From Bin76 sp963665765 (GTDB lineage Bacteria > Actinomycetota > Acidimicrobiia > Spongiisociales > ZC4RG35), in NCBI GenBank assembly GCA_963665765.1, contig OY762464.1, forward strand, positions 310,001 to 374,000: 64,000 nt of DNA, read 5' to 3'. The translations under genes and the position numbers were made by a program. Numbering within the stretch: the stretch's first letter is position 1; each line of letters opens with the position of its first letter. Positions 16,948-25,122 of this stretch are shown one piece after another. The notes under the pieces were generated by a model. The model was not told where the DNA came from. It saw only the letters and a list, made by a program, of their open reading frames with translations, and did not search any database.

Positions 16948-17862
16948 TCAGCCTTCCGGATCCAGGCGAGGATCGGACCCGTAATAGGAAAGGAACACGT
17001 CGTCCAGATCGGCCTCGTCGGAAGTGACCGTTAGCACGTCCCTGGTGGCGGCTGCCCCGATCACCGCCTTCTGAGATCCGGCGATGCTGAGCTCCAACAG
17101 GGTCCCACCGTCGCGGAGATCGATCACGGTCACGCCTTCAATCGCCGCGAATCGGACAGGGTCGACCGGAGAACCGAATTTGATCGACAGGTGAGACTGA
17201 ACTTTCGACCTGAACCCCGAGAGGGTGTCCACGTCGATGAGGCGGCCTTGGCGGACTATCCCCACCCGGTCGGCCACCCGTTCCACCTCCGGAAGGTAAT
17301 GGGAGGACAAAAACACCGTGCGCCCTTCCTGTCGGACCTCCACCAGCAACTCGGCGAACTCCTGCTGCATGAGGGGGTCGAGACCGCTGGTAGGTTCGTC
17401 GAGGATCAGCATTTCCGGCTCGTGCATGAAGGCGTTGACCACGCCGATTTTCTGGCGGTTGCCCTTGGAATACTCCTTGATGCGCCAGTCGAGATCCAGA
17501 TCGAAACGCTCAGCCAACCTCACGGTGACCGCCGCGGTGTCGATGCCTCTCAGTCTGCTGAAGTAGAGCAGGAACTCCCGACCGGTCATCGAGGAGGGGA
17601 GGGCCAAATCACCAGGCAGGTACCCGATCCGGTGGCGGATCTCAAGCGACTCTCTTTCAATATCCAAACCGAAGATGGACCCCGAACCTCGGGAAGGACG
17701 AAGGAGATTCAGCAGCAATCGGATGGTGGTGGTCTTGCCCGCCCCGTTGGGACCGATGAACCCGAACACCTCACCGACATCCACCACCAGATCCAGATCA
17801 ACGATGCCCGCCGTCTCCCCGTAGTACTTGGTGAGACCCGCGGTCTCTATGGCTCTCGACAT
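16948..17862 (-). CDS. ABC transporter ATP-binding protein (ABC-2 exporter)
   Basis: A 304-residue ATPase that powers the permease encoded directly after it. Walker A GPNGAGKTTT (about residue 38), signature region EYSKGNRQKIGVVNAF (about residue 135; the usual LSGGQ is YSKGN) and Walker B MLILDEPTSGLDP are present, then the H-loop SSHYLPEVE. A C-terminal accessory domain spans about 225-304. ATG at 17862 has AAAGGTG six bases upstream. The 200 bases between it and the haemoglobin gene show no gene and no clear promoter. Confidence 0.95.
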   Translation of the reverse strand: MSRAIETAGLTKYYGETAGIVDLDLVVDVGEVFGFIGPNGAGKTTTIRLLLNLLRPSRGSGSIFGLDIERESLEIRHRIGYLPGDLALPSSMTGREFLLYFSRLRGIDTAAVTVRLAERFDLDLDWRIKEYSKGNRQKIGVVNAFMHEPEMLILDEPTSGLDPLMQQEFAELLVEVRQEGRTVFLSSHYLPEVERVADRVGIVRQGRLIDVDTLSGFRSKVQSHLSIKFGSPVDPVRFAAIEGVTVIDLRDGGTLLELSIAGSQKAVIGAAATRDVLTVTSDEADLDDVFLSYYGSDPRLDPEG

Positions 17863-18062
17863 GATCGCACCTTTCTTGTTCACCCGCCGGCCCATCGCCA
17901 TGGCATGAGTTTTTTAACGGTCTCTGAAAACTCTAGGTCTGATGTTGGCGATTGGTGGTGGCCGGGTTCGGCCGGGAAGAGTCCTCCCCATTCCCGAACA
18001 CCTTTTCGAGGACGGACCCTTCGCTCATGGTCAGCATGTCGGGCCACCGGACGTCTCCACCT

Positions 18063-18554
18063 CTATTCAGGGTTGTTAACCAGATGGGTGGCGGCGTTGT
18101 CGAAGTGTTCCAACATGACCGCCCGGATCTCGGCCGGCAGTGGGCGGTCGACGCCGTCGGCGAGCCTGGCTTCGTCGAGGGAGGCGGTCATATGAGTCAT
18201 CCACGCGTCTCGCTCGACCCGGCCGATAGTGAAGGGCAGGTGGCGCATCCGCAAACGCGGGTGGCCTCGCCTTTCGCTGTAGAGCGGCGGACCACCCCAA
18301 TACTGCGCCAAGAAGCCGGCCAGACGTTCCCGGGAGGGGCTGAGATCCTTCGGGTACATGGGGCGAAGCCGCGGGTCGTCCTCGACGGCGTCATAGAAAC
18401 GGTTGACCAGATCATCGAAGAAACCTTGGCCGCCCACCGCTTCGTACACAGTAGGAGGAGCCTCCATCGCCTCTCGCAGCGAACCTCGCAGGGTCATCCC
18501 CACCCGGTGACTCTCGGCGCCATCCCTGCTGCCAGATTCGCTCCCGACCTCCAA
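18063..18554 (-). CDS. group II truncated haemoglobin
   Basis: A haem protein of the GlbO type, probably for oxygen or nitric-oxide/peroxide chemistry. The globin starts at YEAVGGQGFFDDLVNRFY, with the B10 Tyr; MRHLPFTIGR contains the proximal-His region and DAWMTHM the group-II Trp at G8; QYWGGPPLY is typical. The start is unsettled: TTG at 18554 (used here, AAGGG upstream) gives 163 residues, but ATG at 18497 or 18467 would give a more usual 144 or 134. It follows the GcvT-like gene after 79 bases, so they may share a transcript. Confidence 0.9.
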   Translation of the reverse strand: MEVGSESGSRDGAESHRVGMTLRGSLREAMEAPPTVYEAVGGQGFFDDLVNRFYDAVEDDPRLRPMYPKDLSPSRERLAGFLAQYWGGPPLYSERRGHPRLRMRHLPFTIGRVERDAWMTHMTASLDEARLADGVDRPLPAEIRAVMLEHFDNAATHLVNNPE

Positions 18555-18633
18555 CCTATCGTTCCCTTTTCGTTAGTGACTCAAATCCTAAACGATGGCA
18601 GACAATCTGGGCGATGCCTTACTTCTCGGGCCG

Positions 18634-19815
18634 TCATCCACCATGCACTGCGCGAGGGAGGAGCTTTTTCTTGTCAAAAAAGGGCAAAGAATCCACGGTT
18701 GCCTGGTGTGGCCTTCCATGGTGGTCCGCCAACATGACCGTCTTCCCCAACCAGTCGTCACCCGACAAAGGCCGTTCGAAGCGCACATAGCCGATTCCAC
18801 TCTCCAGGGTGGGCGACCACGTTCCGATCGTTATGTGCCCGACCGGGCGGTTCTCGAAGTGGACGCGCATGCCGGCTGCGGGAGTGCCGGTATCACAAAT
18901 CAGGCCGAACAGGAGTTGGCTGCGATCAGCCCGTTCCAACGCGGCCCGGCCGATGAACTCCTTGTCGAATTTGACGAACTGCCCAAGACCCGCCCCGAAC
19001 GGCGTCAAGTCCGGCTCGATATCCGTGCCGTTGTCAAGAATCCCCGACTCGACGCGTCTAATTCCCATCGACGACCCCGAACCGAACTGCATCCCGGACT
19101 GCTGACCGCAAGCGAACAACCCCTCCCAGAGGGCCTCATGATCCGTCGGTTCCGGGCCGCTATTGCAGTAGATCTCGATTCCCACCTCCCCTGTCCATCC
19201 GGTACGCGATACCCAAAGTGTTTGGCCGCATATTTCAAAGAATCCCGCATGGAAGTACTTGAAATCGGGCGACAGCCCGCCGCCGATCGCCTCCTCCAGA
19301 ACCTCCAGCGATTTCGGTCCCTGGATCTGCAGCACCCGTGAATCCGGATCAGAGACTTCCGCATCAAGGCCGGCGGCGTGGGCCTCCAGCCAACTCTCAA
19401 AATCGCCGTTTGCCTTGACATACCAGTAGCGATCTTGCGAAAGGCGCATCAATACGCCATCCATCAGAACCGTGCCATCTTCGTTGCAGGCGATGCCGTA
19501 GCGAGCTCGCCCGATCGGAAGGGTCTCGACTCGGCAGGCCAAGACCTTCTCGAGCAGCATGGCGGCATCCGGACCCAATATCTCAATGGGTTTTTCGGGA
19601 ACGTCGTACAACATAACCCCCTGGCGCAACTTCCAATACTGGGAAACGGTATCCTCGTCACGGGTCAACTTGAGGGGATAGAGTCGGTTGCAATAAAGGC
19701 CGAACACCGTCTGATCAGTCACGTATCGGTGGGCAAAGGGTGACTGTCCGAGCCGAAAGGAACTAACTCGGACGGTATCGAGTGAATCGACGTAATAGTG
19801 CTGGGCCGCGGTCAC
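18634..19815 (-). CDS. GcvT/DmdA-like tetrahydrofolate-dependent aminomethyl- or demethyltransferase
   Basis: A 393-residue protein with the full GcvT fold: the N-terminal folate-binding part (about 40-290) has LRQGVMLYDVPEKPIEILGPDA and the IACNEDGTVLMDGVLMRL strand, and the C-terminal barrel (about 300-390) has VGHITIGTWSPTLESGIGYVRFE. The family moves one-carbon units from glycine-derived aminomethyl, DMSP, or N-methyl compounds onto tetrahydrofolate. Lack of GcvP/GcvH neighbours argues against the glycine cleavage system; DMSP or methylamine demethylation is possible but unproven. GTG at 19815 follows GGAGG by 5 bases. Divergent from apt. Confidence 0.8.
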   Translation of the reverse strand: MTAAQHYYVDSLDTVRVSSFRLGQSPFAHRYVTDQTVFGLYCNRLYPLKLTRDEDTVSQYWKLRQGVMLYDVPEKPIEILGPDAAMLLEKVLACRVETLPIGRARYGIACNEDGTVLMDGVLMRLSQDRYWYVKANGDFESWLEAHAAGLDAEVSDPDSRVLQIQGPKSLEVLEEAIGGGLSPDFKYFHAGFFEICGQTLWVSRTGWTGEVGIEIYCNSGPEPTDHEALWEGLFACGQQSGMQFGSGSSMGIRRVESGILDNGTDIEPDLTPFGAGLGQFVKFDKEFIGRAALERADRSQLLFGLICDTGTPAAGMRVHFENRPVGHITIGTWSPTLESGIGYVRFERPLSGDDWLGKTVMLADHHGRPHQATVDSLPFFDKKKLLPRAVHGG

Positions 19816-19947
19816 TTATACCTCCAACACCGGGGAAAGGCCGATCTGATGCTAGCAGTGCAATTCTCAGAGCAACCCGGACTCTTTTGGTGGAGCCTTC
19901 TCCACGGGAACAGTGACCAGAGCCGGGCTGCGGTAGCATCGCAGACG

Positions 19948-20460
19948 GTGGACCTGAGAAGCTACATCCGTGCGGTTCCAGACTTCCCCCAAGAGGGGAT
20001 ACTGTTTCGCGACATAACGCCACTGCTTGGCAATCCCCTCGCCTTCGGACACACCCTCGACGCCCTGTGCGCGGAGGCGGGACAACTGGATGCCGCCCAA
20101 ATAGTGGGCATCGAAGCCCGCGGGTTCGTGTTCGGGGCAGCAATGGCGGACCGCCTGCGACTTCCATTCGTGCCGCTCCGCAAGCCGGGGAAGCTACCCG
20201 CGGCGCGCCTGTCGGTCGACTACTCGCTCGAATACGGCCAAAGCCGACTCGACATACACCAAGACGCGCTGTCGGCCGGAAGGCGGGCGTACATCGTCGA
20301 TGATCTGCTGGCAACGGGGGGAACGGCGGCCGCGGCCATCAGGTTGGTGGAGATGGCCGGGGGCGACGTCGTGGGACTGGGGTTCGTGATCGAGTTGGTG
20401 GACCTGAACGGACGGGCAAAGATCAACGACTACCACGCCATGAGCCTCCTCAAGTACTAG
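19948..20460 (+). CDS. apt: adenine phosphoribosyltransferase
   Basis: Salvages adenine to AMP; 170 residues. It opens DLRSYIRAVPDFPQEGILFRDITPLL, and the PRPP-binding loop is IVDDLLATGGTAAA near residue 115. IGIEARGF-type motif (GIEARGFVFG) is also present. I choose the GTG at 19948, which gives the normal length; the open frame extends 50 codons upstream without family similarity. There is no good ribosome site, but TAGCAT ends 8 bases before the GTG, so the mRNA may be leaderless, as is common in actinobacteria. First plus-strand gene of the window. Confidence 0.95.
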   Translation: MDLRSYIRAVPDFPQEGILFRDITPLLGNPLAFGHTLDALCAEAGQLDAAQIVGIEARGFVFGAAMADRLRLPFVPLRKPGKLPAARLSVDYSLEYGQSRLDIHQDALSAGRRAYIVDDLLATGGTAAAAIRLVEMAGGDVVGLGFVIELVDLNGRAKINDYHAMSLLKY

Positions 20461-20546
20461 ACGTGCTTCCTTGCAGATTGTGCCCGAAAGACGAGCAACC
20501 TTTCGAGGATCAGTCACCAGATGGGCTGTATTCGCCCCGGCTAAAC

Positions 20547-21197
20547 CTATGCGCCGGCGGCAACTATTTCGGGAATATCAAGTAGGTGGGCAAGAGTCAA
20601 AAGGGAATAGGTGCGTCCCTCGGTGGCCATCACGATATCCACAAGCGCACTGGGTCTTTCCGACCATCCCTTGCCATCGACGACAGCACAAAGCAACAAT
20701 CCCCTCTCTCTGGCTGATTCGGAAGCGTTCTTGATGCGAGCTGCCTTATCGCGTGCCGTCCCTCCGTCTTCCGCTACTTTGGATTCTATTATGACTGTTG
20801 GGGACTCTTCGGGTAACACGAAGTCAGGTCCGGGTGACAGCCCGAATTTCCTCTCCGTCAGAGCCGCCCCGGCGGCGCCGCCAGACCGATAGTACGAAAT
20901 GCCACCGGCATCGAATAGATCCGCTATCGGCTGTTCCAATAGATTGCCCTTCACTTCCGAATAGGCGTTCTGATACGCGATTTCGAACACAGCTTCGCCG
21001 GCCATGCTGTCGCCTTTGGGAATGTAGTGAAAAGAGGGTTGGGTGGCTCCAAGGAACCCGCGACCCAGCAAGTCATTGGCCTCATCTCGGGCCGCTCCCG
21101 ACTGGGCCAAGGTTATGGCAACAGCTTGGCGACGAACAGTCGGATTGGGTGTTGTTCCTGCTTTAGCCAACAGTTGACGGTCGGCGTCATTAAGCAA
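20547..21197 (-). CDS. putative type II restriction endonuclease (PD-(D/E)xK fold)
   Basis: A 216-residue protein with no family I can name. Its centre has PDFVLP followed ten residues later by IIESKV, the spacing and residues of a PD-(D/E)xK nuclease. It is encoded immediately after, and overlapping, a DNA methyltransferase, which is the usual arrangement of a type II restriction-modification pair. The likely start is TTG at 21197 (GGGGAG 9 bases upstream, 8-base overlap with the methyltransferase stop); the frame is open to 21287 inside the methyltransferase. The recognition site is unknown. Cleavage activity is inferred from motif and context. Confidence 0.78.
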   Translation of the reverse strand: MLNDADRQLLAKAGTTPNPTVRRQAVAITLAQSGAARDEANDLLGRGFLGATQPSFHYIPKGDSMAGEAVFEIAYQNAYSEVKGNLLEQPIADLFDAGGISYYRSGGAAGAALTERKFGLSPGPDFVLPEESPTVIIESKVAEDGGTARDKAARIKNASESARERGLLLCAVVDGKGWSERPSALVDIVMATEGRTYSLLTLAHLLDIPEIVAAGA

Positions 21198-22104
21198 TTG
21201 AGAGCACTCCCCGTTCTTCTGTGATCTGGTCACTGGCGATACGAGCTTGAGCCACGTCCACAAACTCCGAGTGCAGTTCGATTCCACCAGATTGCCGACC
21301 GCAACGGCGAGCTACAACCACAGTCGTCCCCGAACCGGCGAATGGGTCGATAACCACCCCGTCTGGTGGAGATGCCGCTTTCACGAAGAACTCCACCAGT
21401 CCTTCTGGCATCACTGCAGTGTGAAGCCCCGCCGGACCTCGGTGTTGGTTATAAGTTTGACCCACCGTGATTACGTTCCCGGGATCGGCGCCACCATGAC
21501 CATACGTTTGAGCGCGGTCTCGACCGAACCCGGATGCAGTGTTGCGCCGCCCGTTGGAGTCCTTCAGCCGCCGGGCGATCTCCGCCCGATCAGCCTTGTA
21601 AGGGACTCGCACGACGTCCAGATCAAAGTAGGGTCTCAGCCCCTTGGCAAAGTGGTATACGTACTCGAAGGCATCCTTGGTGCGAGGCCCGAACCGACCA
21701 GGAATGGCATTCGGCTTCTGCCAGATGTAAGTCTCAGTCCAACGCCAGCCCATAGTTTGGAGTGCCAGCACCAATTCATACACATATGGGTGTCGCTGGC
21801 CTCGGAGCGGACCAGATTTAGCTACCCGGTTCTTGATGTTCAATACAAAGGAACCGGTGTCACGGGTCGCTTCTAGCATCGCCTCGCCAAAAGGCAGAAA
21901 CCACGCGACATACTCTTCAGGAGGGATCCGGGCATAGGAGCGGGCATCGGCGTATGGAGGGGACATGAAGAAAAGATCCACCGAGTTAGGCGGAAGCTGC
22001 GGCAACCATAGGGCTGAGTCCCCCCACACCACGCCTTCCTCCAATATCATCGCTAAAGCCCGTTCGCCTTCCCGTGGAGGTAAGGGAAAAGGTTTTCTGA
22101 CCAT
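21190..22104 (-). CDS. DNA methyltransferase (N4-cytosine or N6-adenine, beta class)
   Basis: Protects host DNA from the adjacent nuclease. The catalytic motif FMSPPY lies near residue 47 and the SAM-binding motif DPFAGSGTTVVVARR near residue 252, so motif IV precedes motif I, the order of the beta class. SPPY is compatible with either N4-cytosine or N6-adenine methylation. The variable part between (about 150-225) should hold the target-recognition region. ATG at 22104 gives 304 residues; another ATG at 22050 is possible. First gene of the pair on the minus strand. Confidence 0.93.
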   Translation of the reverse strand: MVRKPFPLPPREGERALAMILEEGVVWGDSALWLPQLPPNSVDLFFMSPPYADARSYARIPPEEYVAWFLPFGEAMLEATRDTGSFVLNIKNRVAKSGPLRGQRHPYVYELVLALQTMGWRWTETYIWQKPNAIPGRFGPRTKDAFEYVYHFAKGLRPYFDLDVVRVPYKADRAEIARRLKDSNGRRNTASGFGRDRAQTYGHGGADPGNVITVGQTYNQHRGPAGLHTAVMPEGLVEFFVKAASPPDGVVIDPFAGSGTTVVVARRCGRQSGGIELHSEFVDVAQARIASDQITEERGVLSIA

Positions 22105-22400
22105 GGGTCAAGAATAGCTTACACCTGTGTCATTCTCGCCAGAAGGGGGAGGCGGTGCACAAGGGTCATGACCCGCCGGCGACAGGGTACGGTGGGAAGA
22201 GGTAGTCACCAGACGAGCACCGGCAAACGGGACGCCCCCCACCCCCCGATCTGCCTCCCGCAACCCGGCGACCCGTTCCGGGTGGGTAGGCCGATGATGG
22301 TCCGCCCCAAGAGTGCGCCCACGAACTCAGTCGCAACCCAGCCTGATGACATCGAATTGCAATAACTGTCGATATGTATTCGCTATCATGGGGCAGAAGC
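22105..22400. other. gene-free spacer between methyltransferase and Fur-family gene
   Basis: A 296-base divergent intergenic stretch. Reading frames here have no recognisable protein and no ribosome site. The end near 22350-22390 is AT-richer and must hold the regulator promoter: TATCAT at 22384-22389 is a -10 candidate, and GATA-N9-TATC (22371-22387) is a weak dyad over it. I see no transposon ends or tRNA. Confidence 0.5.
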
Positions 22401-22877
22401 ATGTCCAACGATATAACTCTGACCGAAAACCTGTTGACCACCAGACTGCGGGATGCCGGATTGCGCTTGACTCTCCCCAGAAGAGCGGTGATTCGGGCCT
22501 TGGTGAACAGCAAAGAGCCATTCACCAGCGCGCGAACGATTATCGACTATGTGAATGGGACCACCGGTCGGATAGAAGCATCGACTGTTTACCGGATACT
22601 CGATGATCTGGCTCGTATCGGACTGGTTCACCACATCCCGCTGAGAAACGGTCAGTCCGGAAAATGGCACGTCACACTAAGCCACAACCACGAACACCTG
22701 GTGTGCGAGTTCTGCGCCAAAACCATCACCATACCTCAGACGGAAGTTGCGCCTCTCTTCGACCTTCTCCGCCGCAAATACGGCTTCCAAACCAACCCCC
22801 ACCACTTCGCGTTCCTGGGCTTCTGCGAAGACTGCGGTCCTCAAAACGATCACCCCCATCCCCAGGGAACCGAATAG
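22401..22877 (+). CDS. Fur-family metal-responsive regulator
   Basis: A 158-residue repressor of the Fur/Zur/PerR family. The winged helix covers about residues 8-85 with RLTLPRRAVIRALV and ASTVYRILDDLARIGLVH, the recognition helix. The metal and dimer domain has HNHEHLVCEFCAKT and a second Cys pair CEDC near the C-terminus, so the structural zinc site CxxC...CxxC is complete. Start is ATG at 22401 rather than nine codons earlier, because the family N-terminus and the -10 candidate upstream favour it. Which metal it senses cannot be read off; Zur is plausible because a cation exporter lies nearby, but that is weak. Confidence 0.9.
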   Translation: MSNDITLTENLLTTRLRDAGLRLTLPRRAVIRALVNSKEPFTSARTIIDYVNGTTGRIEASTVYRILDDLARIGLVHHIPLRNGQSGKWHVTLSHNHEHLVCEFCAKTITIPQTEVAPLFDLLRRKYGFQTNPHHFAFLGFCEDCGPQNDHPHPQGTE

Positions 22878-22909
22878 AAGGGGACCTATCTCGGACCGCC
22901 CGCCGCGCG

Positions 22910-24121
22910 CTATCCCTTGACTCGGGTGCGGGCAACCCAGTGGCGCAGCTTATCGACTGTCGGCGCCAGCACCGTGAGATGAGGGGAGTCCGTTCCGGGG
23001 AGAACGGGATCCTTCAGCCCGGTCGAGGTGCTGACCGCAACCGTCAAACCTGCGGCGCTTTGCGCAATGTCACGCGCCGCGGCAATGGCAACCGCCGATG
23101 AGATCTCCACGAAAAGACCGTTTCGGCGCCCGACCCGTTCTCTCTCGGCCAGATACCTGTCCTGGTCGACCGACACCGCGTGACCGCCTGAGGTCCGCAT
23201 AGCCTCAAGGCCCTGGAAATAGGCGTGGGTGTTTCCGATGGACCAGGCGGGGGATTCGTGCCGCACCACCCGGGTTCGTTCTTGAGCATGGGGATCCGGA
23301 TCGGACAGTGCGGTGGTGAAAGCGGCGCCGGTGGAGGCCTCCGCAGCCACGAGAGCGGGCATCTTCGCGATCAGACCGGCCGCGTGCAACTCTTGAAACC
23401 CGCGCCCGATTCCCGACATCAGGTCGGCCTTGGAAACCGGGATGACCACGGTTTGGAGATCGTCGCCATGGTCCCGGGCGAGTTCGTAGGCGATGCTCTT
23501 GAAGCCCTCATTCCCGTAGGGGTTGCCGCCCACCCGATCATCGGTGAAGGCGGCGGGGTACCAGCCGAGCTCTCTGACAGCGCCCGCCAACATACGGTTG
23601 CGCTCAGCGGATGACCGGTAGCCGATGAGCGTGGCGCCGATGCCGGTGAGCAGCCTTTCCATCACCGGCGGGATACCGACGGTGGTCAGCACAACGCAGT
23701 TCAGTCCTGCCCGGGTCGAGTAGGCGGCGGCCGCCGCGCCGGCATTTCCACTCGAAGCAATCACTACGGTGGTGGCGCCGAGTTCCCGGGCTTTGGTCAG
23801 CGCCGCGCTCATGCCACGGTCTTTATGCGACCAGGTCGGGTTGGCCGCTTCGTTCTTGATGGCGAGGGGACCGGAACCCCGATCGGTGTGGAGCGTGACG
23901 CTGGGAGTATTGCCCTCTCCCAGAGTCACCGGCCGAACGTCGGGGGCGATCGGAAGGGTGTCCCGCCACTCATAGAGGCCTCCCCGGTAGTTGCTCAGGT
24001 CGTATCCCCGAAGATCCGCGGAGGGAGGGGCCAGATTGACGAACACCCCTTCCTCGCGGCAGGCGCCACATCCCTCATAGCCGGCGCCGGCCTCGCCACA
24101 CCTCGGGCAAAATAACGTCAT
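22910..24121 (-). CDS. threonine-synthase-like PLP enzyme with N-terminal zinc ribbon
   Basis: A 403-residue fold-type II PLP enzyme. It opens with a CPRC...CGAC ribbon (residues 5-21), followed by the PLP lysine in TWSHKDRGMSAAL (about residue 90; threonine synthases usually read SFKDRG) and the phosphate loop SSGNAGAAAA (about residue 120). Overall it resembles actinobacterial ThrC, which makes threonine from phosphohomoserine. The ATG at 24121 overlaps the ABC ATPase stop by 4 bases (ATGA), so it is co-translated with a peptide importer. This suggests a catabolic lyase or dehydratase acting on the imported substrate rather than the housekeeping ThrC, but that is inference. Confidence 0.8.
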   Translation of the reverse strand: MTLFCPRCGEAGAGYEGCGACREEGVFVNLAPPSADLRGYDLSNYRGGLYEWRDTLPIAPDVRPVTLGEGNTPSVTLHTDRGSGPLAIKNEAANPTWSHKDRGMSAALTKARELGATTVVIASSGNAGAAAAAYSTRAGLNCVVLTTVGIPPVMERLLTGIGATLIGYRSSAERNRMLAGAVRELGWYPAAFTDDRVGGNPYGNEGFKSIAYELARDHGDDLQTVVIPVSKADLMSGIGRGFQELHAAGLIAKMPALVAAEASTGAAFTTALSDPDPHAQERTRVVRHESPAWSIGNTHAYFQGLEAMRTSGGHAVSVDQDRYLAERERVGRRNGLFVEISSAVAIAAARDIAQSAAGLTVAVSTSTGLKDPVLPGTDSPHLTVLAPTVDKLRHWVARTRVKG

Positions 24122-25122
24122 CTCGGATTCTCCCGACCGAGGTCGAGGGGGTGCCAGCAGGCATACATGTGTTTTCTTCCTTCCAGTTGAGGTATCTCCG
24201 TCCGACACCGGGTGTCATCACAGTCGGGGCATCGCGGATGAAACGCACATCCGGCCGGGCGTTCGGACGGCTGCGGAGGCTCGCCCCTCAAGGTGGTGCG
24301 GGTTCGTTTCCGGGTCGGATCGACCGACGGGACGGCGGAAATCAGCGCCTTGGTGTAAGGGTGACGAGGCCGGCCGAAGACATTCGCCACCGGCCCCTGC
24401 TCGACGATACGACCCAGGTACATCACAGCTATTTCGTCGCAGACGCGCTCCAGAACCGATAGGTCATGGGAAACCAGCACCACGGCCACCCTGCGGTCTC
24501 GGGCGGCCTTGCGAATCAAGGACAGAATCTCCCCGCGGGTGGACACATCCAACATCGAGACCGGCTCGTCCGCGATGATCACATTCGGGTCCAACACCAG
24601 GGCCCTGGCAATCGCCACCCGTTGTCGTTCACCTCCCGACAATTGACTCGGCATCCGGTAGCTGAAGGTATCCGGGTTGAGTTCGGCATCAGCCAGTGCG
24701 GTGCGGACCCGACGCTCCACCTCCGGTTTATCTTTGATTCCCTGAGACCGGAGAGGCTCCGCGACACTGTCGAAAACGGTAAACCGCGGGTTCAGGGAAT
24801 CGTATGGATCTTGGAAGATCAGTTGCACGTCCGACCGAACCGCCCGCCACTCGGTCTGGTCGAGATCGGCCACCTGCCTGCCATGGATGGTGATCGATCC
24901 GTTGCTGACCGGGGCCAGGCCACAAAGCGCCCGGGCAAGGGTGGTCTTGCCCGAACCGCTCTCCCCCGCGATCCCCAAAATGGTGCCCGGTCGGATCGTC
25001 AAATTGATGTCCTGAATGATCTGAACCTGATGCTTTTTCAGCAGGGTGGACAATCCGCGCGCGGAACTATATACGACTGTGACGTCGCGTATGTCAATGG
25101 CGGATGTTGACGAGCTAGCCAC
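24118..25122 (-). CDS. peptide-type ABC importer ATPase (OppF/DppF-like)
   Basis: One of two ATPases of the importer, 334 residues. Walker A GESGSGKTTLARALCG (about residue 63), Q-loop FQDPYDSLNPRF, signature LSGGERQRVAIARAL and Walker B VIIADEPVSMLD are intact. The C-terminal oligopeptide ATPase extension includes HPYTKALISAVPSVD and GCAFHPRCPDC with the Cys cluster of this family. GTG at 25122 overlaps the upstream gene by 8 bases and has GGGAG before it. It is coupled to the PLP enzyme by ATGA. Confidence 0.95.
   Translation of the reverse strand: MASSSTSAIDIRDVTVVYSSARGLSTLLKKHQVQIIQDINLTIRPGTILGIAGESGSGKTTLARALCGLAPVSNGSITIHGRQVADLDQTEWRAVRSDVQLIFQDPYDSLNPRFTVFDSVAEPLRSQGIKDKPEVERRVRTALADAELNPDTFSYRMPSQLSGGERQRVAIARALVLDPNVIIADEPVSMLDVSTRGEILSLIRKAARDRRVAVVLVSHDLSVLERVCDEIAVMYLGRIVEQGPVANVFGRPRHPYTKALISAVPSVDPTRKRTRTTLRGEPPQPSERPAGCAFHPRCPDCDDTRCRTEIPQLEGRKHMYACWHPLDLGRENPR

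Noticed and set aside
22166..22525. Open frames on both strands between the methyltransferase and the Fur-family gene, considered as an antitoxin or transposase remnant
   Set aside because: No conserved motif, no ribosome site, and the minus-strand frame overlaps the regulator gene.
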